Part shown: piece by piece, positions 1 to 5,005 of the stretch | Layout of the letters: every line of letters starts with the position of its first letter | How positions within the stretch are numbered: the first letter of the stretch is position 1 | Assembly: GCA_038321545.1 (NCBI GenBank) | Contig: JBBQFB010000192.1 | Location: 1 to 7,513, forward strand | DNA: 7,513 nt | Reading direction: 5' to 3' | Origin: VFJZ01 sp038321545 | Lineage (GTDB): Bacteria; Actinomycetota; Thermoleophilia; Gaiellales; F1-60-MAGs149 | Notes under the pieces: model-generated | Seen by the model: the letters and a program-made list of their open reading frames with translations, nothing else | Databases searched by the model: none | Told to the model about the DNA's origin: nothing | Program-made: the position numbers and the translations under genes

Positions 1-906
1 CGGCTGGCGGCTCCCGTCCGCGAGGCGCTCGAGCACGACGCGCCGCTGCTGATGGACACCACGCTGCGGCAGGCCTCGAAGGACCTCGCGCGCATGACCG
101 ACGACCTCGACCCGCGCGCCTACTGGGCGCTCGCGGTGTGGCGTCGCGTCGTGATCATCGTCGCCGGCCCGCTCGCGAACGTGATCGCCGCCGTCGTCAT
201 CCTGGCCGGCTTCTACGTGATCGGTGAGCCGACGTTCGCGCCGAGCGTCGGCAAGGTCACGGCCAGCTCGCCCGCCGCGCAGTCCGGCCTGCTGCCGGGC
301 GACGTGATCGTCGCGGTCGGTGACAAGACGATCGAGACGCCGAACGACGTCGCGCCCGCCACGAAGGCGACGGGCGGCAAGGCGGTCGTGATCAAGGTCA
401 AGCGCGACGGCGGCGTGCTGGCGATCGGCCCGGTCGCGCCGCGCTTCAGCGAGAAGGACCAGCGCTACCTGTTCGGCATCCAGATCGAGCCGGTGCGGAG
501 CGGCACGAAGCACTCCGGGCCGCTGACGGCCACGCGCCGCGCGTTCGAGGAGACCTGGCTCGTCACCAAGGGCACGGTCGCCGGGCTGAAGGGCGTCGTC
601 ACGCCGGCCGGCCGCGACCAGCTGACGACTCCGGTCGGCATCGTCGAGACCTCGTCGGACGCCGTCTCGGCCGGGTACTACCCGGGCCTGCTGGCGTTCA
701 TCTCGCTGGCGCTCGCGATCTTCAATCTGCTGCCGTTCCTGCCGCTCGACGGTGGGCACATCCTGTTCGCCCTGCTCGAGAAGGTGTATCGCCGTCCGAT
801 CCCGCGCGTGGTGTTCGAGCGCGTGTCGGTGGTGGGCATCGTGCTGATGCTGATGTTGTTCACGGTCGGCCTGAACAACGACATCGGTCGCCTCGGCGGC
901 CCGTAG
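1..906 (+). CDS. rseP: RIP site-2 zinc metalloprotease RseP/Rip1, 3' part
   Basis: Intramembrane protease that, in its family, cuts membrane-anchored anti-sigma factors or similar substrates within the bilayer. The reading frame is open from base 1, so the start codon, first membrane helix and HExxH zinc motif lie upstream; 301 residues are visible. In order: a hydrophilic stretch; a membrane helix at about nt 145-220 with the family's GP-x-x-N signature (VAGPLAN); one PDZ domain at about nt 229-435 with a GLLPGDVIVAVG core; a linker; a membrane helix containing NLLPFLPLDGGH, whose Asp codon at 748-750 is the third zinc ligand of the family; and a last hydrophobic helix at about nt 826-880. 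It ends in TAG. The following gene is ispG, as in the actinobacterial dxr-rseP-ispG cluster, so dxr is expected upstream (inference). The substrate cannot be read from this window. Confidence 0.93.
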   Translation, partial: RLAAPVREALEHDAPLLMDTTLRQASKDLARMTDDLDPRAYWALAVWRRVVIIVAGPLANVIAAVVILAGFYVIGEPTFAPSVGKVTASSPAAQSGLLPGDVIVAVGDKTIETPNDVAPATKATGGKAVVIKVKRDGGVLAIGPVAPRFSEKDQRYLFGIQIEPVRSGTKHSGPLTATRRAFEETWLVTKGTVAGLKGVVTPAGRDQLTTPVGIVETSSDAVSAGYYPGLLAFISLALAIFNLLPFLPLDGGHILFALLEKVYRRPIPRVVFERVSVVGIVLMLMLFTVGLNNDIGRLGGP

Positions 907-907
907 C

Positions 908-995
908 GCGCTTCCGGCGCACAACCCGCGCGCGCTCCGCACATTCTTCGAACGCACCGTGGCACATCGCACAAGTCCTGCGCCTTCCGGCACAA
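908..995. repeat. Cluster of short GCACA[A/T] repeats after rseP
   Basis: Five copies of GCACA followed by A or T lie at 919-924, 939-944, 962-967, 969-974 and 990-995. Two of them belong to a longer degenerate direct repeat: GCGCTTCCGGCGCACAA at 908-924 and GCGCCTTCCGGCACAA at 980-995. No open frame of gene-like quality covers this stretch. It may be a regulator-binding array or the decayed remnant of a repeat; the function is unknown. Confidence 0.4.
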
Positions 996-996
996 A

Positions 997-1049
997 GCGT
1001 TCTGGGGTCTGACCCCCGTGGCCGGGCGTTTCGGGGTCAGACCCCCGTG
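997..1049. repeat. Pair of GGGGTC-N-GACCCC palindromic repeats
   Basis: Two 24-bp units, 997-1020 and 1026-1049, repeat in direct orientation with a 29-bp period and 21 of 24 identical bases. Each holds a 13-bp palindrome with a single central base: GGGGTCTGACCCC at 1004-1016 and GGGGTCAGACCCC at 1033-1045, followed by CCGTG in both. The central bases differ (T, then A), so the 13-bp cores are reverse complements of each other even though the flanks are in direct order. Each core could form a short stem in RNA or bind a dimeric protein. I recall similar cores as dispersed intergenic repeats in many bacterial genomes, some near REP-associated transposases, but could not check this. They could also help terminate rseP transcription; there is no T tract. 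Confidence 0.8.
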
Positions 1050-1132
1050 CGGTTCGCCACGAGCTCGGGCCCGGCCGAGGATCTTCACCTCGAGGCCGCG
1101 CCGCTCGCCGCGGACCGTACGCGTGGCCCGAA

Positions 1133-1156
1133 ACGCCGTCCGCGTCTGGACGGCGT
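1133..1156. other. 9-bp perfect hairpin upstream of the ispG promoter
   Basis: ACGCCGTCC (1133-1141) and GGACGGCGT (1148-1156) are perfect inverted repeats around a 6-nt loop. The 3' arm covers the place where a -35 hexamer would sit relative to the -10 box at 1172-1177. It could be an operator overlapping the ispG promoter, or a terminator-like stem for transcription arriving from upstream. No T run follows. Confidence 0.5.
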
Positions 1157-1171
1157 GAGGATCCGCCCCGA

Positions 1172-1184
1172 TAGACTCCCGGCG
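1172..1184 (+). promoter_or_regulatory. ispG -10 box, probably leaderless
   Basis: TAGACT at 1172-1177 matches the TANNNT -10 consensus and ends 7 nt before the ATG at 1185. If transcription begins at the A of the ATG, the hexamer spans -13 to -8, which suits a leaderless mRNA. There is no Shine-Dalgarno-like sequence before this ATG. No clear -35 is visible. Confidence 0.6.
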
Positions 1185-2306
1185 ATGGCCTCCAGGCGGC
1201 AGATTCACGTCGGCGGCGTCGCGATCGGTGGCGGCGCGCCCGTTGCCGTCCAGTCGATGACGACGACGAAGACGCACGACGCCGATGCCACGCTCGGGCA
1301 GATTCGGGCCCTGGCCGACGCCGGCTGCGAGATCGTGCGCGTCGCCGTACCCGGCCTGCCCGACGCCGCGGCGCTGGTGCGGATCGTGGCCGAGAGCCCG
1401 CTGCCGGTGATCGCCGACATCCACTTCAACGCCTCGCTGGCGCTCAGGGCGATGGACGCCGGCGTCGCCGCCGTGCGCATCAACCCGGGCAACATCGGCG
1501 GCGCCGACAAGGTCGAGCAGGTCGTCCGGCGCGCCATCGAGACTACGACGCCGATGCGCATCGGCGCCAACTCCGGCTCGCTGCCCGACCACCTCCGGTG
1601 GACGGCGACGGCCGACCCGGCTGGCGCCCTCGTGAAGGCCGCGATGGAGGAGGTGGAGGTGCTCGAGCGCCTCGACTTCCACGACTTCAAGATCTCCGTC
1701 AAGTCGACCTCCGTTCCCGTGATGATGGACGCCTACCGGCGCCTCTCCGAGACGGTCGACTACCCCCTCCACCTCAGCGTCACGGAGGCCGGCACGCTGG
1801 TGACGGGCGCCGTCAAGTCGTCGATCGGCATCGGCTCGCTGCTCGCGCAGGGCATCGGCGACACGATCCGCGTGTCGCTCTCCACCGACCCGGTGGAAGA
1901 GGTGCGCGTCGGCTTCGAGATCCTGAAGGCGCTCGGCCTGCGCCAGTTCGGCCCGCAGCTGATCGCGTGCCCGTCGTGCGGCCGCACGAACGTCGAGGTG
2001 CACGAGCTGGCCGAGACGGTCGAGCGGCGCCTGCAGGCCTACCGCGAGCACTTCGAGGTGGCCGTCATGGGCTGCGCCGTGAACGGCCCCGGCGAGGCGG
2101 GCGACGCCGACTTCGGCATCGCGGGCGGCCGCGACGCGGGCCACATCTATGCGCACGGCGCGGTGCTGCGGCGGGTGCCGCAGGACCGCCTCGTCGAGGA
2201 GCTGTTCGGCGAGATCGACCGCTGGATCGCCGAGGGAATGCCGCGCCCCGAGCGCGGTCGTCGCAAGCTCGACCTTCCGGTCGTGGTGGCAGGGAGGGAC
2301 GGATGA
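1185..2306 (+). CDS. ispG: 4-hydroxy-3-methylbut-2-enyl diphosphate synthase IspG (GcpE)
   Basis: Penultimate enzyme of the MEP isoprenoid pathway. It reductively converts MEcPP to HMBPP with a [4Fe-4S] cluster, in the cytosol. The 373-aa protein starts RRQIHVGGVAIGGGAPVAVQ followed by SMT, the usual IspG N-terminus, and has the TIM-barrel motifs ADIHFN (77-82) and RINPGNIGG (98-106). Cluster ligands are Cys262 and Cys265 (CPSCGRTN), Cys297 (GCAVNGPGE) and Glu304. Their spacing of 3, 32 and 7 residues equals that of E. coli C270, C273, C305 and E312. The ATG at 1185 is chosen because the homology begins there and a -10 box lies just upstream; an in-frame GTG at 1047 falls inside the palindromic repeat and adds 46 residues without family similarity. 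The TGA overlaps the next start as ATGA, giving an operon with the small membrane protein and the peptidase. Confidence 0.97.
   Translation: MASRRQIHVGGVAIGGGAPVAVQSMTTTKTHDADATLGQIRALADAGCEIVRVAVPGLPDAAALVRIVAESPLPVIADIHFNASLALRAMDAGVAAVRINPGNIGGADKVEQVVRRAIETTTPMRIGANSGSLPDHLRWTATADPAGALVKAAMEEVEVLERLDFHDFKISVKSTSVPVMMDAYRRLSETVDYPLHLSVTEAGTLVTGAVKSSIGIGSLLAQGIGDTIRVSLSTDPVEEVRVGFEILKALGLRQFGPQLIACPSCGRTNVEVHELAETVERRLQAYREHFEVAVMGCAVNGPGEAGDADFGIAGGRDAGHIYAHGAVLRRVPQDRLVEELFGEIDRWIAEGMPRPERGRRKLDLPVVVAGRDG
2291..2298 (+). promoter_or_regulatory. Ribosome binding site of the 59-aa gene
   Basis: AGGGAGGG lies inside the 3' end of ispG, 4-5 nt before the ATG at 2303. It supports this start and reinitiation from ispG through the ATGA overlap. 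Confidence 0.7.
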
Positions 2307-2482
2307 GCCCGTCGCAGCAGAAGGCGGCCATCGCGGCCGGCGTCGCGATCGTCGGCACGTCGATCCTGAAACGCTCGCGCCTCGCGCGCCTGGCGGTCGT
2401 CGGCGGGCTCGCCGCCACCGTCTACACGCGCGTGCTGGGCCGCGACCCTGAGTGGCACGACGTCGAGAGGCCGGCCGGGTGA
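2303..2482 (+). CDS. Small probable membrane protein (59 aa), unknown
   Basis: Not recognised as a named family. The ATG at 2303 overlaps the ispG stop (ATGA) and has a strong ribosome site; the TGA at 2480-2482 overlaps the next gene's GTG (GTGA). This double coupling is the main evidence that it is real. The protein has a short polar start (MSPSQQK), a weakly hydrophobic Ala/Gly/Val segment at about 8-22, a basic turn KRSRLAR (23-29), a second hydrophobic segment at about 30-45, and a polar tail rich in Asp, Glu and Arg. That pattern suggests a small inner-membrane hairpin with the basic loop in the cytoplasm (inference). There is no Cys, so no thiol or metal role is evident. It could be an accessory factor of either neighbour, but nothing in the sequence shows which. 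Confidence 0.7.
   Translation: MSPSQQKAAIAAGVAIVGTSILKRSRLARLAVVGGLAATVYTRVLGRDPEWHDVERPAG
2465..2470 (+). promoter_or_regulatory. Ribosome binding site deciding the peptidase start
   Basis: GAGAGG sits 8 nt before the GTG at 2479. This favours the GTG at 2479, which gives a 4-nt overlap with the upstream stop, over the in-frame GTG at 2452. Confidence 0.6.
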
Positions 2483-4053
2483 GCGCCGCGCTCGACGCTG
2501 CCGAGGCCCGTCTCGCCCCGCTCGAGGAGGCCGCGAACACCGCCCACTGGGCGCTCGCGACCGACGCCACCGACGAGCACGCCCAGCAGGCGGCGGAGGC
2601 CCAGATCGCCTACGAGGAGGCGCTGTCCGATCCGAAGCTGCGGGCTGACGCCGCCGCCGCGGCCGCTGCGGCGGACGACCCGGTCGAGCGTCGCCGTGCC
2701 GACGTGCTGCACCTCGCCGCGACGGCGCACCAGCGCCCGGCCGCGCTGCGCGACCGCATCGTCGCGCTCGAGACCGAGCTGCAGGGCCGCTTCATGGGCC
2801 ATCGCGCCGTCGTTGGCGGGCGCGAGGTGACCGACAACGAGATCGCCAAGATCCTGCTGCGCTCCAGCGACGTCGCCGAGCGCCGTGAGGCGTGGCTCGC
2901 GCAGCGCGCCGTGGGCGACGTGATCGCCGACGACCTGCTCGAGCTGATCGCGCTGCGCAACCAGGCCGCGCAGGCCCTCGGCCACCGCGACCATTACGCG
3001 TTCTCGCTGGCGATGGAGGAGCTCGACGAGACCTGGCTGTACGCGCTGCTCGACGACCTCGAGCGCGACCTGTCCGGGCTGTGGGCGACCGAGAAGGCCG
3101 CCATCGACGCCGACGTGCGCGACCGCATCGGCCTCGCCGCCGATGCCGAGCTGGCGCCGTGGCACTACGCCGACCCGTTCTTCCAGGACCCGCCGCCGCC
3201 GTCGCAGGACCCGCTGCTGGATGCCGTCGCAGGCGTTGACTCGCTCGCCACGGCCCGCGCGTACTTCGCGGCGCTGGGCCACGACGTCGACGCCATCCTC
3301 GCGCGTTCCGACCTCGAGCCGCGCGCCGGCAAGGACCAGCACGCCTTCCAGATCACGGTCGTGCGCGGCTCCGACATCCGCACGCTCTGCAACCTCGAGC
3401 CGACGCTCCGCTGGCTCGACACGCTGCTGCACGAGCTCGGGCACGCCATCTACGACGACAGCGTCGACAAGTCGTTGCCGTGGCTGCTGCGCACGCACTC
3501 GCACACGTTCACGACCGAGGCCGTCGCGATGCTGCACGGCCGCCGTGGCCGCGACCACGTGTTCCTCGAGAAGTTCGCCGGCATCGCGCCCGACATCGCG
3601 CGGCACCCGGCCAACACGGCCGTCGCGCGTCGCGACCTGCTGGTGTTCGCCGCCTGGGTACAGGTGATGGCGCGGTTCGAGCGGTCGCTCTACGCGGATC
3701 CGGGCCAGAACCTCGTCGACACGTGGTGGAGCCAGGTCGAGCGCTACCAGCGGCTGCATCGGCCGGAGGGCATCGGGCGCGGCGACTGGGCCGCCAAGAT
3801 CCACCTGACGGTGGCGCCGGTCTACTACCACAACTACCTGCTCGGCCAGATGACGGCATCGCAGCTCGAGGCGATGCTCGTGCGCGAGCTCGGCACGGGC
3901 AGCCCGGCCGCCAACCCCGCAGCCGCCGGCGAGCTGCTGCGTGAGCGGTTCCTGCGCCCCGGCGCGAAGCTGCGCTGGGACGAGCACGTGCTGTCCGCCA
4001 CGGGCGCGCCGCTCACGACCGCGGCGTTCGCGGCCGAGCTGACCGGCACCTGA
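2479..4053 (+). CDS. Zinc metallopeptidase of the M2/M3 (MA clan) type
   Basis: 524-aa, apparently cytosolic protein with no signal peptide or membrane helix; probably an oligopeptidase or peptidyl-dipeptidase (family inference). The N-terminal half is mostly helical and includes an Ala-rich run near residue 60. The active site HELGH is at 318-322 (codons from 3430): His318 and His322 bind zinc and Glu319 is the catalytic base. Glu347 in TTEAVAML, 25 residues after the second His, fits the third ligand of gluzincins; M3 enzymes have this spacing and M2 enzymes nearly so. CNLEPTLRW precedes the zinc helix. Near the C-terminus HLTVAPVYYHNY resembles the His/Tyr substrate-binding segment of these families. 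The start is the GTG at 2479, overlapping the previous stop as GTGA with GAGAGG upstream. Third gene of the ispG operon. The choice between M2-like and M3-like is open, and the natural substrate is unknown. Confidence 0.88.
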   Translation: MSAALDAAEARLAPLEEAANTAHWALATDATDEHAQQAAEAQIAYEEALSDPKLRADAAAAAAAADDPVERRRADVLHLAATAHQRPAALRDRIVALETELQGRFMGHRAVVGGREVTDNEIAKILLRSSDVAERREAWLAQRAVGDVIADDLLELIALRNQAAQALGHRDHYAFSLAMEELDETWLYALLDDLERDLSGLWATEKAAIDADVRDRIGLAADAELAPWHYADPFFQDPPPPSQDPLLDAVAGVDSLATARAYFAALGHDVDAILARSDLEPRAGKDQHAFQITVVRGSDIRTLCNLEPTLRWLDTLLHELGHAIYDDSVDKSLPWLLRTHSHTFTTEAVAMLHGRRGRDHVFLEKFAGIAPDIARHPANTAVARRDLLVFAAWVQVMARFERSLYADPGQNLVDTWWSQVERYQRLHRPEGIGRGDWAAKIHLTVAPVYYHNYLLGQMTASQLEAMLVRELGTGSPAANPAAAGELLRERFLRPGAKLRWDEHVLSATGAPLTTAAFAAELTGT

Positions 4054-4068
4054 GCGCGCTACAGGTGC
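4046..4068. terminator. Inverted repeat across both convergent stop codons
   Basis: GCACCTG (4046-4052) and CAGGTGC (4062-4068) are perfect 7-bp inverted repeats. Within the 9-nt gap, AGCGCGCT (4053-4060) is itself self-complementary, so the stem can extend past one bulged A. The peptidase stop (4051-4053) and the argA stop (4059-4061, minus strand) both lie inside. It may act as a compact bidirectional terminator. There is no T tract on either side, so this is inference from position and symmetry. Confidence 0.45.
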
Positions 4069-4565
4069 AGGAGCATGCGCGTGTTGCCGAGCGTGTTCGG
4101 CTTGACGCGCTCGAGGTCGAGAAACTCGGCGACGCCCTCGTCGAACGAGCGGCGTAGCTCCGCGTACACGGCGGGCGTGACGGGTGCGCCCTCGATCGGC
4201 TCGAACCCGTGCCGCTGGAAGAACTCGACCTCGAACGTGAGCACGAAGACGCGCGCGACGCCCAGCTCGCGCGCGGTCTCCACGAGCCGTGTCACGAGCA
4301 GGTGGCCGACGCCCCGACCCTTGACCGCCGGGTCGACCGCGACGGTGCGAATCTCGGCCAGGTCCTCCCACAGCGGATGCAGCGCGCCGCAGCCCACGAC
4401 GCGACCTCCGTGGTCGGCCACCCAGAAGTCCTGGATGTCCTCGTACAGCTGCACCGACTCCTTCTGGAGCAGGATCCGCGCGTCCACGTACTGGTCGACC
4501 AGGGCGCGGATCGAGCGCACGTCACGGGTGCGTGCCCGGCGGAGGGTGATGGCGTCGGCGGGCAT
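4059..4565 (-). CDS. argA: N-acetylglutamate synthase, short ArgA type (GNAT)
   Basis: 168-aa GNAT acetyltransferase that, in its family, transfers acetyl from acetyl-CoA to glutamate (or glutamine) as the first step of arginine biosynthesis. It matches the stand-alone actinobacterial enzyme I recall as M. tuberculosis Rv2747 along its whole length: RRARTRDV near the start, KESVQLYEDIQDFWVAD, VVGCGALHPLWEDLAEIRTV, and FEVEFFQRHGFEPIEGAPVT, each with close counterparts there. The acetyl-CoA loop is KGRGVGHLL (82-90), the GNAT Q/R-x-x-G-x-G/A pattern with Lys first. The C-terminal GVAEFLDLERVKPN also fits. It lacks the amino-acid-kinase domain of classical ArgA, as expected for this type. It converges with the peptidase (5 nt between stops) and diverges from the 74-aa gene. 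No clear ARG box or Shine-Dalgarno precedes the ATG. Confidence 0.92.
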   Translation of the reverse strand: MPADAITLRRARTRDVRSIRALVDQYVDARILLQKESVQLYEDIQDFWVADHGGRVVGCGALHPLWEDLAEIRTVAVDPAVKGRGVGHLLVTRLVETARELGVARVFVLTFEVEFFQRHGFEPIEGAPVTPAVYAELRRSFDEGVAEFLDLERVKPNTLGNTRMLLHL

Positions 4566-4587
4566 CGGCGAGCTGCAGCTTAACGGG

Positions 4588-4617
4588 AATGTACCGGCAG
4601 GTTTCGGCGTTGCACAA
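4588..4617 (-). promoter_or_regulatory. Candidate argA promoter
   Basis: On the minus strand TTGTGC (4617-4612) and TACATT (4593-4588) are separated by 18 nt and resemble -35 and -10 boxes. They would give a leader of roughly 15 nt. A second TANNNT match, TAAGCT at 4582-4577, ends 11 nt before the ATG and would give a nearly leaderless mRNA. I cannot choose between them from sequence alone. Confidence 0.45.
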
Positions 4618-4692
4618 GGTAAGGTACAAGCACCGACGAGTTCGGCTCTAGTAAAGCGATCTCGGTGTTACAAGCCTCATCACAAGCCTCAT
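4614..4692. repeat. ACAAG repeats and an 11-bp direct repeat in the divergent promoter region
   Basis: ACAAGCCTCAT occurs at 4670-4680 and again at 4682-4692 (12-bp period). The ACAAG core also occurs at 4614-4618 and 4626-4630, again 12 bp apart. All four lie between argA and the 74-aa gene, in a stretch that is clearly AT-richer than its surroundings (44 G/C of 90 bases at 4611-4700 by hand count). These may be operator sites on one face of the helix or slippage products. Confidence 0.5.
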
Positions 4693-4699
4693 TCTAAGC

Positions 4700-4705
4700 A
4701 GGAAG
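4700..4705 (+). promoter_or_regulatory. Ribosome binding site of the 74-aa gene
   Basis: AGGAAG precedes the ATG at 4711 by 5 nt. It fixes this ATG as the start of an open frame that otherwise runs far upstream as an antisense shadow of argA. Confidence 0.7.
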
Positions 4706-4710
4706 CACGC

Positions 4711-4935
4711 ATGACCCAGCACCCGCTCGTTCCGCTCATCACTCTCTACCACAACGACCCGCGCGACACCTACCGCCCGGAGACCGAGCGCGAGATCTTC
4801 ATGCGCATCTCCCGGACGATGCAGGAGGATCGCCGCCGCGATCGCCGCAACCGCGCGTTCGCCCGCCTCCGCCGTTCCTTCCGGGGCGGCTCGAGCGTCG
4901 CTCCCGGCAGCCGGCGCGTCGCCAACACCCACTGA
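4711..4935 (+). CDS. Small basic protein (74 aa), unknown
   Basis: I do not recognise this protein. The start is supported by AGGAAG 5 nt upstream, by its own AT-rich upstream region, and by a strong hairpin 7 nt after the stop, so it looks like a complete single-gene transcription unit. The sequence begins MTQHPLVPLITLYHNDPRDT, followed by an acidic/mixed helix-prone stretch (ETEREIFMRISRTMQED, about 24-40) and a strongly basic stretch rich in Arg (about 41-58). The tail is Gly/Ser/Arg-rich. There is no Cys, signal peptide or membrane helix. The Arg-rich half could bind nucleic acid, but that is only a charge argument. It lies divergent from argA and upstream of the GH4 gene, which has its own promoter. 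Confidence 0.6.
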   Translation: MTQHPLVPLITLYHNDPRDTYRPETEREIFMRISRTMQEDRRRDRRNRAFARLRRSFRGGSSVAPGSRRVANTH

Positions 4936-4942
4936 ACCGACC

Positions 4943-4981
4943 CGAAGGGGCGGCACGGCATCCCGCCGTGCCGTCCCTTCG
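4943..4981 (+). terminator. Strong 17-bp hairpin after the 74-aa gene
   Basis: The arms 4943-4959 and 4965-4981 pair over 17 positions with a single G-U wobble and a 5-nt loop (ATCCC). The stem begins 7 nt after the TGA at 4933-4935. No T tract follows, which is common for terminators in GC-rich actinobacteria. The 3' arm reaches to within 11 nt of the -10 box of the GH4 gene and covers its -35 position, so it may also affect that promoter. Confidence 0.75.
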
Positions 4982-4992
4982 TCGTCCTGCCG

Positions 4993-5005
4993 TAGAATCG
5001 GCCTC
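4993..5005 (+). promoter_or_regulatory. GH4 gene -10 box, probably leaderless
   Basis: TAGAAT at 4993-4998 ends 7 nt before the GTG at 5006, the same spacing as at ispG. No Shine-Dalgarno sequence lies between them, which points to a leaderless transcript starting at the GTG. No good -35 is visible; that position falls in the preceding hairpin. Confidence 0.6.

Noticed and set aside
997..1049. Possible CRISPR array
   Set aside because: There are only two units, with a 5-bp gap between them and no spacers of usual length.
1047..1184. N-terminal extension of ispG from GTG 1047
   Set aside because: The GTG lies in the palindromic repeat and the extra 46 residues have no IspG similarity. The -10 box just before 1185 would lie inside the gene.
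1598..2482. Long plus-strand frame ending at the 59-aa gene's stop
   Set aside because: Its first 235 codons are an Arg/Gly/Pro-rich shadow of ispG. Only the part from the ATG at 2303, with its ribosome site, is accepted.
678..2570. 630-codon open frame on the minus strand
   Set aside because: It is antisense to rseP and ispG, Arg/Ala/His-rich, with no recognisable motifs. Long antisense frames are expected in DNA this GC-rich.
2641..2690. GC-rich near-palindromic stretch in the peptidase gene
   Set aside because: It encodes a poly-Ala run (GCC/GCG codons), and the symmetry follows from codon bias.
2422..4371. 649-codon open frame on the minus strand
   Set aside because: It is antisense to the peptidase and overlaps argA in another frame. 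Its low-complexity Arg/Val/Gly content and the clear zinc motif on the other strand mark it as a shadow.
4075..4710. Upstream extension of the 74-aa gene's open frame
   Set aside because: It is antisense to argA, Ser/Arg/Thr-rich, and runs through the AT-rich promoter region. The ribosome site is at the ATG at 4711.
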